Assembly: GCA_943737045.1 (NCBI GenBank) | Contig: CALSFV010000001.1 | Coordinates: 186,001 to 250,000 of the forward strand | DNA from: Parapristionchus giblindavisi | Taxonomy: Eukaryota > Nematoda > Chromadorea > Rhabditida > Diplogasteridae | DNA length: 64,000 nucleotides | Direction: 5' to 3' | Shown: piece by piece, positions 34,101 through 45,792 of the stretch | Numbering within the stretch: position 1 is the first letter of the stretch | How the letters are laid out: each line of letters opens with the position of its first letter | The notes under the pieces: model-generated | What the model was told of the DNA's origin: nothing | Database searches by the model: none | The model's input: only the letters and a program-made list of their open reading frames with translations | Made by a program: the position numbers and the translations under genes

Positions 34101-36081
34101 GTAACATCCACGATCTTTATGCACATCCGAGGTCGGCAATTGTCCAGTGATTTCTGGTGTTCAGATCGATATTATAATGGATCGATGAGAGAGGTAGACA
34201 AACATTAGTATTTATTTTATTTTGGCAGTTTTCAAATGAAGGGGTTCAGAATTCGAGAAACTTTATTGATCTTCTATCTATGCTATTTGATGATGTTATG
34301 AAAACTTTGAGGACTTTTAAGTATTTTTTATGATAGTGATAACAGAGTTATCGTCATTCACTTCCAACCAAAATTTTTTTGGGAAATCAAAATTTAAAAT
34401 AATTATTCTGCAGGTGCTGGACGTTCTTCACACGTCTTGCCTGGTTACAGCTCTTGTATTGAATCTCGCAACTCTTATTCAACGATTGGTATCAGGTTTG
34501 TGTCTGGTGTTTCCTCACAAACCGAATCTGGATAATATTATTATATATTATTAAATTATAAAATTGTATAAATATTAATGTGGTGTTACATTTTCAAAAC
34601 GGGCGCACGCCGTCCTTCGAAATAGTGTTACATTCAGAAACGTCAACGTCAACTTTGATTTTGAAGTATTTTCCCAAGTGGAAAACCCTTATTGTCAATT
34701 GGGATACGGTAAGAAGTTACCGTAACCATGGATCAATAATGGCTGACTACCGTAACCTTTTACAGTAATTTCATGATCCATCAGGGTTTTCCACTCGAGA
34801 CCGAAAACACTTCAAATTTCAAGTTGACGGAGACGTTATGAAAATGTAACACCACATAATGGAAAAAGGAAAAGAAAGCACGTATAAAGTGGACAAATTT
34901 TTAGGATTAGTCTTGTGATGAATTTGAGACAATCTACTTTAAGACAGCTTTGTTTTTTCGAACGTTACTAACGTTACTACAAATACAGTGATATTTATTT
35001 TTTCGAAAGTCAACAAAATTAGTTACCACTAACAATAAATATCAAATTGATTTATGCATGGGAAGGTACAGATACAAGGGACACTTCTATCTTGAGATAT
35101 TCTTCTGCCTTCGCAATGTCATTATGCCAATTCATGCCAACTCATGCCAGTTCGAGTTTATGCATTGCCATTAATGTCTGCAGGAACTCGCGATTCGTCG
35201 AGTGATATAGGAGTGACTCTCACTCTGCTCCTCGCATTGCCTCATTCAACAATTGACGCGATACTATGGCAGTTCGAACTCTATCATCTACGAGGTAATA
35301 ACAAGAAATTTATTTTATTATTATGAACCGTGATTCTTGTAAACACATAAATTATTAGTGTTGTTGTTACATCACGCCGGTCACTTTTTTTATCAATTTT
35401 TCCCTAGTTATTTGACCAGTGAACTGAAACTTCATAACTAGAAGAATGCAGTCTGTCAAGTGGTGTCTTTTATTCGCGAATCACATCAACGTGATACGTG
35501 ACCGGCTAATATATTTTTTTCTCTTGGACCGTCGCGAGGCGTCCTCCAAGGCGCGCGAAAGGGGAATTCGTAGTGACCTGATAGCGGGGTAAAGTAGGTC
35601 CGAAGAAGAGATAAGGCCCTCTGAATTGGCATAGAATTATCTCTGGCCTGGCAGTGATATCGTGCAGTACTAGGTAAAAGAGACAGAATGAAACTAAATA
35701 TTTCAATCATAAATCTTCTTTCGCACACTGTTCCTGTATGATGTGAAAACATGGGTGGCATGGATGTTTCATGTTTCACTCCCTTTACTAGAGAAGGTCG
35801 GTGTTGACAATAACAATGCTTGAACTATTCGAGGTGCGATAGGAAACATTTATTTCTATTTTAATATTAATTAATTATTTTCAGAGATGTTCAAATTCCT
35901 TCCCGAATACATCCACTTCCATCTGGCTGAGTATCGTCTACTCCTCTATTGTGGTCTATCGCTCATCTTCATCGAGGAGATTAGAAATCAGATCGCGATA
36001 GTGATCAGAAGTGGTTTCGTGATCACTCGAAGTAGAGTGAATAGTCTTCGATCGACACAGCAAACTCCGGTTGAAGTATAG
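34101..36081 (+). pseudogene. G2: receptor gene lacking exons 1-4
   Basis: Only exons 5-8 are present: 34101-34193, 34414-34495, 35184-35294 and 35885-36081, all in frame with intact GT..AG borders. Exons 1-4, which encode transmembrane segments 1-4, are missing because the duplication starts inside intron 4. Exon 8 differs from G1 and G3 in several residues (NQIAIVIRSG instead of NEIMRVVKSG). It might persist as a pseudogene or be transcribed as part of something else. Confidence 0.8.
34579..34856. mobile_element. TAA-flanked MITE in G2 intron 6
   Basis: Terminal repeats TGTGGTGTTACATTTTCA and complement are flanked by TAA (34576-34578 and 34857-34859). G4 and G3 have the empty site ATATTAATG. 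The three-base TAA target suggests PIF/Harbinger type. The centre contains GGTAAGAAGTTACC and GGTAACCTTTT-like hairpins. Confidence 0.8.
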
Positions 36082-36723
36082 AAATTATTACATGGCATGG
36101 AAATCCTAGTTTGCTGTTATGGTCAAACCCTTGTTAGTAAATAAGGGTTTTGTCTTTAAAAGGGTTTGTGTTGGGGTTTCAAGTCCTCGTTTATTTTTTG
36201 AGAGTGTATGCTCACTCATCTTTAGTTAATACGATGTGCAAAGACGTGCTAAAACGCTTGATGTGCTATTCAAAAGTAGCAAAAGTAAAAGAAAGATATT
36301 CGAGAGAATGTGCAAAACTTAGATTTTTGTCTGCTTCTGTTTTCTCTCGTAACTTTTGAGCAGAGCATGAGATCAAATGTGCAGTAGGAGAATAATTTTA
36401 TACACTCCGCTCTGACTGCACTATCACGCTTTCGTACATAGTGGGTAGTTGGGTGAAATTGGAGAGTGCTCAAATTCGCTTGCTGTCTTGATTTTTGCTC
36501 TCGCCTTGTATTAAATGAAACGGGTTTTGTTAACAGTTTATGGCAAAGAATAAATAAATAAATTATAAATAAATAAAAATGTGCAATAATGACATAGGTA
36601 CATATCAGACGAGTATATTGTACGGTCGAACCAGCCCCTCAGTTTCAGTATATCTCTTACTTAATAAATGCATTATATTTGTATTATGTGTAACATGCAT
36701 CGATGAGCCGATGCGGCTTTACC

Positions 36724-39700
36724 TCAACCTCTACCACCCCTAGAAGAATCTGTAGTCGCCACTGATTTCTCCTCCACAGATACACCCTCGGTTGCATTGC
36801 TCGCGGGCATTGTTGTAATGCTCGTGCGGTTCACGTTATTACCAAATCCTTCCTGTATTATTTTTCCGCCAGGCTTTCCAATAAGACTACCAGTTGCTCT
36901 AGTTGTCAAAGCTTCCTGTTGATTACTCGTACTTGATGGATGGACTCCGGTTGTAGGTGAAATCGGGTTATTTGAATTGAAAGCCGAACTGCTTCCATCA
37001 TCCTCAGAATCAATTATTATTGATTCTCCTTCACCCACTCCAATCGGAGTTCCATTCACAACCTCGGTCGATCGTCCATCTTTGACTGAGGGCTTCGAGA
37101 ACTCAGGCATGACGGTACTCTGTCCGCCCAACGAATCAGTGTTCCCTTTAGAAGTAGTCGCAGATGGTTTAGTATTTACAGACTTATCACTTCCCGTGGA
37201 TTTCAGTGGATAAGCGGTAGGCTCCAATTCACGGTCAGTAGATTTCTCCACAGACGTCGGATCAACGATCTTCGAAGGGCCGTCGTTATTCGTATTGACC
37301 GAAGTTCCTCCTACTTGTGCACTCGTTGTGTATGATGTTTCAGCAGATTTAGTCAGGTCAGATGATGGCCAAATTGGGGATATTGAACTATTTACGACTG
37401 ATTTTGCAGAGATCCGAGATCCAGTAACTCTCGAAGCTTGTTCACGGGAATTTCCGCTTTCCGAAGCTGGATCAGTCGAGGTCACACTTTCTCCCGAAAC
37501 TTTATCACTCGTCAAACCATCATTGGTGGTACTGTGGGCGGATTCACTAGCGTTCTCTTCAGGCATCGTAGAAGAATCGGAAATTAAAGTTGTAGTTGTA
37601 GATTTACCTGCCCCTGAGAAGTCCGATCCAGTTCTGTTTATTGAACTTGTAGACGATCCATTACCTTTCAGAGCATCAGTCGTAGCGTATTCTGACAAAG
37701 TTGCAGATTCATCAGTAACTACCGCGGATGACGACGATTCTGCAATTGTCGTGGTATCCGAACTTGTTCTACTCGTTTTCAATGGTGTTCCGGCACCAGG
37801 TGTTGTACCTGTACTGGTACCAGTTCCGATAGTCGTGTTCACCCCCTTTTTTACTGTTCCTGTAATGTCTTTTGTCGTTGACGACGCCCCGTCAGAAGAT
37901 GTGGTATCCAAGGTTACTGTGCTTGTATATTGATGAGTAGTTGTGGTACTAGGAAGTGACGTGGGCGTATTAGGCTGTGACGTGAACTTGTCAGAACGTG
38001 TCGTGAACGTGTTAGGCTGTGACGTGGAAATATTCGTCCCAGCATGCATGGACGATGATGCAGATACAGATGTGGAGGAAATGCTACTCGATTTGGATCT
38101 TGATACCGTGCCTGTTGCAGTCTTCTCTGTTGACTCAATTGCCGTAGGCGATCTAGAAACCGTACCAGTTCCGGTGGGTACAGTAGCAGTCGTCGAACCT
38201 AACTTGCTTGTAGTATCAGTCTGTTGCGAAACCGTCGTTCCAGCTGTTGTAGTCGTTTGCTTAGACATCGTATTATCAGTTTGATTCTTATTATGGGAAG
38301 TGGGATTGGATTCACGTGGCGTGCTTTTGTAAGCCGTGATTGCGGTTGCTGATTGGCTAGAGTGATTAGACGGAGAACTCTTTATGGATGACTTAGTCGA
38401 CCCTACTGTGCTTGTAGTTGTTCCACTGATAGTTGTATTTGGCTTGCTTGTATTAAAAGTTATCGTTGTCATTATGGTTGAGGGCATTGCTTTATTCGTT
38501 TGACTGGTTGATGTAGCCCGAGAAGAATTCGTCGTTGAGGATGTAGTAGTGGAAGGGGTCTGGTATGACGGTTTCGTTGATGTCATGACTGATGAATTCG
38601 TATTCTTCATAGTAGATGTGTTCGCGGTAGGTCTATGTATTGTTGTAGATTTGGATGGAACTGTCGTTGTACTTATTGATGTGCCTGAAGAACTCGGTAT
38701 TTAATGAAAATCTTTCGCCAGACATGGTCGAAAGAAAACAAAAGACGCATGGAAGCTAATTTGACTCCCCGTTCTGGCCGCACTCTCTCGCAGACAAAGA
38801 AAGCGAGGGAGTGCTACCAGAGCGGAGAGTTTAAAATTAGCTTGGGGTGTGTCGTTAAGGTATTGGGCCCACCAGTTGACATCGTCGAAGTAGACATCGT
38901 TCTAGTTGGTCCCTGTGATGACGTCATATTTCCAGAAGTTGTTCTTGTTGTATAAGATGGCGTTTTCTTATTGCTGTACGGATGAATCCATTTCTCTGGA
39001 TTCATCATGATATTGTGATAAGTCTGCTTGGTGAAACATTCATCGTCGTTTACAGGAGGTGAATCTGAAATATGCTAATTTTCGTTAAATATTTTTTTCA
39101 ACATTATTTTTCATTTCTGATTATGTTTATTCCCAGAAAATGGTCTCAAAGATTTTTGTCAGTGAAAATCTAACGTTTTTTGCTCCTTTGAAAAGCAAAT
39201 TAGTAAATTTTTAAAAGTAAGCACCACAATGCTTACTGTAGTACTTGACGAATGTCATGTTAGACAGTGCAGTTGCTACATCGTGTTCATCTGTCAAATC
39301 GAATTTGGAGTAAGCAGAGCACGCTCCGGAGGTCCTCTCGAAACTACAATATATATATATTAACTTTTAACAGAAAACATCTACTCAGACTAATATCGGT
39401 TTCCACTCAGCGTTTTAAAGTACTACATGAAACTTATATTGACCGATTTTTTTCTTTCTTTCAATTAGCTATGTTCTCTCGTTTCCTTTGTTTACGAGAG
39501 AGAGTGAAGTTTATTTATTTTATTTTTATTTATTTATTTTTCTGTTTAGTTAAAAGTTAAATCCAATTAGATGATTCCGAGTAGTCAGTATTGTAAAGAC
39601 TCTTGAAAAATTGATTAAATTGAACTATTGATTTTGCACCTGATTTTGCAGTGCGGAGAGCAAAATTGGCTCGGAGAGTGTCTTTTAATAAAGATGATTT

Positions 39701-40315
39701 CAAGGAGCGTATATATAGTAAAGATTCTTGAACTATTGATTAAATTGAACTATTGATTAGTGAATTGTAATGCAATTAGTTCTAGATTTTAAAAAAAATC
39801 GAAAGAACCTGAACACAGCACAGTCGTTCGTTGCATCGCAGAATCCACTACATTCCACTGCAGAAGATTGGTTTGAACTGGCGGACAGTGAATCAGGATC
39901 GATTACTGCTTTGGCCCGAATGTAATTACCACCAGTGCCAGCTGAAGACTTCTGGAATAGAATTCATCTGGAATTGGAATGGAATGGAGGGCAGAGTCCT
40001 GTCGAATTTGGAGAATTCTCTTGGCAACCCACTAAACCTCACGATAGAGTTGTCTAAATTTTAAAAAAATATGTGAAAGCACACTGTGCATGTGCATGAA
40101 TGAAATTGCTATGTAGATTAATTTATGGTAGCTGATAAATATTGAAATAGAATTATTTCAGAATTAACAATATTTAAAATGATAAAATAGGTAAATAGGA
40201 AAATAGGTTTACTAAATACCCCAGCGTTCTCTTTCACTTTTAAATCGCATCCTCCGCCTGCGACATAGATGCCCGTCATTGTAGTGAGTAGAAGGATTTT
40301 GAGACGATGTCTCAT
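36724..40315 (-). CDS. M2: secreted Ser/Thr-rich mucin-like protein, 828 aa, intact
   Basis: Exons: 40315-40213, 40053-39930, 39343-39237, 39064-38873 and 38684-36724, phases 1,2,1,1, total 829 codons with stop. Residues 1-20 form a signal peptide (basic RHRLK, then ILLLTTMTGIYVAGG). The N-terminal region (about 21-125) has the only four cysteines (23, 76, 84, 121), a conserved SWHWC segment and several aromatic residues. From about residue 140 the chain is dominated by Ser, Thr, Gly and Pro with many TTT/SST runs, the composition of O-glycosylated mucins, and ends hydrophilic without a membrane or GPI segment. I therefore infer a secreted, glycosylated product. No known family is recognised. 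An acceptor (CTATTTTCAG) lies 22 bp before the ATG. It converges on G2. It is the only one of four copies with no visible lesion. Confidence 0.78.
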
Positions 40316-40622
40316 TTTTGAACTTTGATCTTTGGGCTGAAAATAGAAACATATGTTCAAAAGATTGTAGGGTTGGTCAGAACATGATTTTGGAATAAAT
40401 CATTTCGATTGATTTCAATAATTTGATCAACGATAATGAATATTTTTTATTAAATAAGAAAAAAAGAAAGCGAAAAAGTAATTTCAAAGCGAAAAGAATA
40501 AAAAAAACGAAAAGAAATAAACAACTCTCCAGAAGAAGGAAGGCATCACCATGGATATTGAAACGAGCCCAATAAATCGCTCTCGTGATTTGTGAGCTAA
40601 AGAAAGATACAGGCATAAATTT

Positions 40623-40660
40623 CTCTCTGGACGGGAATTGAACCCGGGTCTCGCATGTGA
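40623..40660 (-). pseudogene. truncated tRNA-Asp
   Basis: Only the 3' half remains: acceptor strand, T-arm (with one change) and variable region. The sequence stops at TCGCATGTGA and jumps to a remnant of the TTA-rich spacer, a deletion relative to 33145-33420. Confidence 0.85.
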
Positions 40661-40747
40661 GGAAGAGGTATTTTTATTATTGCTACATTGGTGGTGTCTG
40701 AGCATCAATGCCTGATATGTAATTGAAATAATTGAATAGGTGATAAT

Positions 40748-43498
40748 TAAAACGCGTTCTCCGTAAGAGCGGCGGGGACATGGCACAACGTTTCAAAATC
40801 ATCCTAGGTGACTCATATTTGATGGTTAGAGTCCCTAGGGGCGGTATACAGTTCAGACAAAAAGTTGACCCAAATTATCGATTTTTGATCTACCAAAAGT
40901 CGAAAAATCAAAGTGTGAATTCCATAGCATGTTATATACCATTCGATAGAGGACCCAAAGTTATATAAGAATACCAAGTTTCATAAATTTTCATAACTTC
41001 GTGTTCGAGAAATTACCGATTTTCCAATTTTTGACCAGGTTTTTTTGTTTTGATCTCATCGCTTACTATGTTACCCTTATTTCCCATTCCTGGATCTTTG
41101 ATATGTTATGTAAAAATGGATGGGCTATCCGAATATCACACTTATTTGAACATCCTGTGTGACAGTCATAGTGATATCTGCTGAAATCTAAGCCCAAAAT
41201 GACGCCCAAACGCCGACGCTGGTTCGAATCCGGGTCCAGGCTTAAATTTTTGCAAATTTTTTTCACGCCCAAATTAGACTTTAAATTATATTTTCATGTG
41301 TTTTAATGTGTTTTCACTGGTTCGTTGTACGAAATAGCCCAACAAACATTATCAGAAATACTTAAAAAACGTATAACTGATATAAGTCATGGAACGCTTT
41401 TTCTTTTTTTGTAACTTTACATACAGGAAAGCAATCAAGCTAATCTTTTGAGTCAATATACATTTATGATGTACTAATGATATTTTTTCATGCAGCACTT
41501 ATCAAAAAAATCGTTATCAAACGAAAATAATGACAAGAATAAATTGCAACAACGAATGAAATATCAATAATTTTTGTTACTTATTCACCTATAAGTAGAA
41601 TATTCTTCTAGTTGAACAGTAGCACTTGAAAATGGTCGTTGCCAAGACTCTACCCGTATTTCTTTTCGTAAAACAAACTGTGAAGACAGAAAGTTAGCAA
41701 CAATTATTCTACATACCGTAGACTATTTATTTCATGCTATTTCATCTTATTGATATCGAGAATCATGAGTGTATTTTCGGCAACCAATTTCGGCAATAAA
41801 AAGTCTGCAATTTCGGCAATCTGTAACTCAGTTGCCGCATACCCTTGATCGGAATGACTCTGACTCTGATATCAAGCAATTTATCAAGGATTATAACCAT
41901 GGCGTATTGGTTTCATTAAATTAGCTCACCGTTGCGTAGTGACGCAATCTAAGTAATAAGCGAAAATTAATTTTTTAAATTTTTTTAGAAAAAAAAACAG
42001 ATAAATCATGCATTTAAAAGAAAAAAAAAAAAAAAAAAAATCTTACAACACTTGAAATCTCGATTTTTTTCTTCTAGTATCATGTTGGCACTTAGAACAC
42101 ATCTAGAAGCTGAGGTTTCATTTTCGAGCTCAAATTTGAGCCCCGCTAATGCTTGAAATCGGAATCCGAGCAATACCGATATGTTTGCCTGTGCAGCCCT
42201 AGTGGATGTCTTCACTCTCACGATGTTTCAGAAGAACAGGACGTTTCACTAAAGTACTATAAATTTTCAAAAAGTGTAATTAGATTGCGTCATCACTACG
42301 CAACGGTGAGCTAATTTAATGAAACCAATACGCCATGGTTATAATCCTTGATAAATTGCTTGATATCAGAGTCAGAGTCATTCCGATCAAGGGTATGCGG
42401 CAACTGAGTTACAGATTGCCGAAATTGCAGACTTTTTATTGCCGAAATTGGTTGCCGAAAATACACTCATGATTCTCGATATCAATAAGATGAAATAGCA
42501 TGAAATAACTAGTCTACGGTATGTAGAATAATTGTTGCTAACTTTCTGTCTTCACAGTTTGTTTTACGAAAAGAAATACGGTTAGAGTCTTGGCAACGAC
42601 CATTTTCAAGTGCTACTGTTCAACTAGAAGAATATTCTACTTATAGGTGAATAAGTAACAAAAATTATTGATATTTCATTCGTTGTTGCAATTTATTCTT
42701 GTCATTATTTTCGTTTGATAACGATTTTTTTGATAAGTGCTGCATGAAAAAATATCATTAGTACATCATAAATGTATATTGACTCTAAAGATTAGCTTGA
42801 TTGCTTTCCTGTATGTAAAGTTACAAAAAAAGAAAAAGCGTTCCATGACTTAAATCAGTTATACGTTTTTTAAGTATTTCTGATAATGTTTGTTGGGCTA
42901 TTTCGAACAACGAACCAGTGAAAACACATTAAAACACATGAAAATATAATTTAAAGTCTAATTTGGGCGTGAAAAAAATTTGCAAAAATTTAAGCCTGGA
43001 CCCGGATTCGAACCAGCGTCGGCGTTTGGGCGTCATTTTGGGCTTAGATTTCAGCAGATATCACTATGACTGTCACACAGGATGTTCAAATAAGTGTGAT
43101 ATTCGGATAGCCCATCCATTTTTACATAACATATCAAAGATCCAGGAATGGGAAATAAGGGTAACATAGTAAGCGATGAGATCAAAACAAAAAAACCTGG
43201 TCAAAAATTGGAAAATCGGTAATTTCTCGAACACGAAGTTATGAAAATTTATGAAACTTGGTATTCTTATATAACTTTGGGTCCTCTATCGAATGGTATA
43301 TAACATGCTATGGAATTCACACTTTGATTTTTCGACTTTTGGTAGATCAAAAATCGATAATTTGGGTCAACTTTTTGTCTGAACTGTATACCGCCCCTAG
43401 GGACTCTAACCATCAAATATGAGTCACCTAGGATGATTTTGAAACGTTGTGCCATGCCCCCACCGACGCCCCTCCGCTGTAAGGGAGAGTGCGTTTTA
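40748..43498. mobile_element. 2.75 kb palindrome (foldback element)
   Basis: Ends TAAAACGC and GCGTTTTA. Near-identical arms of about 1.18 kb (40777-41955 and 42283-43459) surround a loop of about 330 bp. Each arm carries a frame of 62 codons and one of 68 codons, and a perfect B-box-like GGTTCGAATCC (left arm about 41221-41231). No transposase is recognised. It interrupts the spacer downstream of the truncated tRNA-Asp; the sequence after it (TAGTTCAAGAATC) matches the corresponding spacer at about 62505. Confidence 0.8.
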
Positions 43499-43529
43499 AT
43501 AGTTCAAGAATCTTTATATTGATGACTCC

Positions 43530-43650
43530 TTGGAATCATCCCTAGTCAATTTTGCACTCCGCTTTGGACATTATCTCGTAAACAAAGAAAGCGAGAGATC
43601 GTTGCCACAGCAGAAAGTTTGAAATTAGCTATGGGTATTTTTTTAAAGAA
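43530..43650. mobile_element. MITE family A, diverged copy
   Basis: TTTTGCACTCCGCTTTGG, CTCGTAAACAAAGAAAGCGA and TTTGAAATTAGCTATGGG. A partial counterpart is near 62555-62600 before G4. Confidence 0.6.
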
Positions 43651-43800
43651 TACAACCCACTCAATATAAGTTTCATGGAGTGATTTAAAACGTTGATAAG
43701 CGGAGATAAGAAATGCGCCTAGTCAAACAACTTTCTAACATACACCATTTATGTTTGACTACACAAGTATACTATGTCATTCCCTTCAATTGTAAACATC

Positions 43801-43873
43801 GGCCTTGTGGCCTAATGGATAAGGCGTCGGACTTCGGATCCGAAGATTGCAGGTTCGAGTCCTGCCAGGGTCG
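43801..43873 (+). tRNA. tRNA-Arg (TCG)
   Basis: Acceptor GGCCTTG pairs with CAGGGTC (two wobble pairs). The D-arm is GGCCTAATGGATAAGGC. The anticodon loop CTTCGGA gives TCG inside a CGGA/TCCG-type stem. The T-arm is GCAGGTTCGAGTCCTGC. All arms are intact. Confidence 0.93.
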
Positions 43874-44349
43874 AAATGTTTTGCCATCTTTAGATTTGCC
43901 AAGAATCATTGAGCATAAGCTACTAATAGAAAGAATTATTGATGATGAATTAATGGACTTCTTGAAATGTATTTTATTTCATCTAAATAATGAATTTATT
44001 TATTTATTCATTTATTTTCACAAGGGTATTTCATCAAGTACAAAATCAAATGCAAGAAAATATATGAAATATCAAAATTATTATAAGTGAGGGAGATGGA
44101 GATTGGGGAAGGTGAGAGATGGATTGATCACGCCTTTTGCTACACTCAGGAAGAGTTAAGAGGGGAGAAGACTCTAATGCGGTGGAGCGGCCGCAAATCC
44201 AATTTAAATCGTATTGGATCTCTGACTAGTGAGTGAGCATGGAGTGAGGGATCAAAGATCAAACCAAGAGGGTAGAATGTCGCGTGGATTACAATTTCGG
44301 AATTAAATAAACATACTTCTTGAGATGAAATTGATGAATTTTACATTTC

Positions 44350-44974
44350 TTAAAGATGGAGACCCACGAGTTTTTTCGTAATAAGACTGTTCGGATAGAA
44401 TGATATAGATTCATCACACGAATCGAAAGACATATCTGATATTGATTCCCGATTTGTTTAAAGCATACTATGCGCACTGAAAGTATAGCTTTCAAGGCAT
44501 GTAGAGAGTGACCATCCGATTTGCATACTTAGCTCTCTCATTTTCTCATTGTCCCTTACGCCATTCTTCTGTCTTTTCTCTCTGCGGATCGGTCGGTTGG
44601 ACTATTCTCTCTCTCTACTCTCGACTACACTCGCCTATTCCATCAGCAGACTTTGGAAAGTCAGGAGCGGTATTTCCACCTTGTCACGCAGGCCGATTGG
44701 ACGAGCAACGTAAAGGGTTATTTGATCGTTCTATTCAAGTTTCATATGCTGCCGTTTTCTTGGATAGAGATCAATTCTCTCAGAGACGAAAGGATAAATC
44801 TTGTGGATAAGAAGATTCCCCCTGTTTTGGCCCCTTCTGCATTTATTGTGCTGATAAGATAAAGTATATAAAGTATACTATACCTTACGCCAATTACCAT
44901 ATAATATAAACAATAGCCAACATGCTTATCGTGGCGGGAGTCAGTCATGCCAACTCATGGGTCCCCTTCTTTAA
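44350..44974. mobile_element. TTAA-flanked element related to 6160-6532
   Basis: Left TTAAAGATGGAGACCCACGA, right CTCATGGGTCCCCTTCTTTAA. The first bases inside the left end (GTTTTTTCGT) match the right arm of the 6 kb element. Its interior carries a LINE-like relic (44590-44875) instead of the tRNA-like core. Confidence 0.65.
44590..44875 (+). repeat. LINE-like relic, copy 3
   Basis: GGTCGGTTGGAC, CTTTGGAAAGTCAGGAGC, CACGCAGGCC and a GCTGATAAGATAAAG tail are colinear with 12915-13240. Confidence 0.5.
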
Positions 44975-45412
44975 ACAGTTTATCTAGATCAACTATAAGG
45001 TGGGACATACGATCTGTAGCGATAGGATCTGTAGTTTGAAACTGTAGATAACTTGTATACAGAAAATATGTTTTTTTTAACTTGTGACCGTTCATTTAAT
45101 CAAGATAATTCAGGATCGAAATTATCTTGTGCAATCAAAAAAACAGTCATTGCGACTGCTTTTTTTAAATATCTTGCTTTAGTCGTACTCCGAGAGAGGG
45201 ACTTTGAACGGGTTCGTGATATGTTCGATTCAAAAACAAACTTCAGGAAAATACATAACTTCTTGAGGAACCTTTGACTTTTGAACTTATCCCTTTTAAA
45301 TGCCTTATGCCTTCGAAAACTTGAAGATGGGGAACGCGAATGGTAATATGAATCTAAATCTAATTTATGCATCTCTCTAACCGAAGCAGTGCAAACAATT
45401 GTGCAAAAAAAA

Positions 45413-45485
45413 TCCAACCAACCGGATTCGAACCAGTGACCTAAGGATCTACAGTCCTCCGCTCTACCAACTGAGCTATGGTTGG
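45413..45485 (-). tRNA. tRNA-Tyr (GTA), without intron
   Basis: Acceptor CCAACCA pairs perfectly with TGGTTGG. The D-arm is AGCTCAGTTGGTAGAGC. The anticodon stem GAGGA/TCCTT carries loop CTGTAGA with anticodon GTA. The T-arm is ACTGGTTCGAATCCGGT. The loop passes directly into the stem, so the intron found in most eukaryotic tRNA-Tyr genes is absent. Confidence 0.9.
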
Positions 45486-45504
45486 TGATGGTTAATGATG
45501 AGGA

Positions 45505-45565
45505 AGGCTCTCTAGCCGACAAAGAAATCGTAAGAGTGTGGCCAGAGCAGAAGTTTCAAGTATCG
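45505..45565. mobile_element. MITE family A remnant
   Basis: CTCTCTAGCCGACAAAGAAA followed by GTGTGGCCAGAGCAGAAG; the left arm is missing. Confidence 0.5.
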
Positions 45566-45792
45566 TACTATTTTACTCTGCTATAGTCAACTATTGTATA
45601 TTGAAAAAAATTAACAATATTGCTCTATTATTCATCAATTTCTATATATTAATATTTTTTAAATAGCATAAAGTATATTATTATTTCACGTACATAATTG
45701 TTACCTATCTCTCCTTCCATCTTTCTCATTTCATGAAAGATTGTGTAAGTATAAGAATAAGAAATTCAATTTTTTTCATGACTGTTGTTTAG

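Noticed and set aside
41205..41240. tRNA gene around the GGTTCGAATCC motif
   Set aside because: Only a T-arm-like piece is present; no acceptor, D-arm or anticodon arm could be folded around it.
40780..43455. 62 and 68 codon frames in both palindrome arms
   Set aside because: Symmetrical by-products of the palindrome; no recognisable domain.
43713..44090. 125-codon plus-strand frame
   Set aside because: It runs through the tRNA-Arg gene; the central part is translated tRNA sequence.
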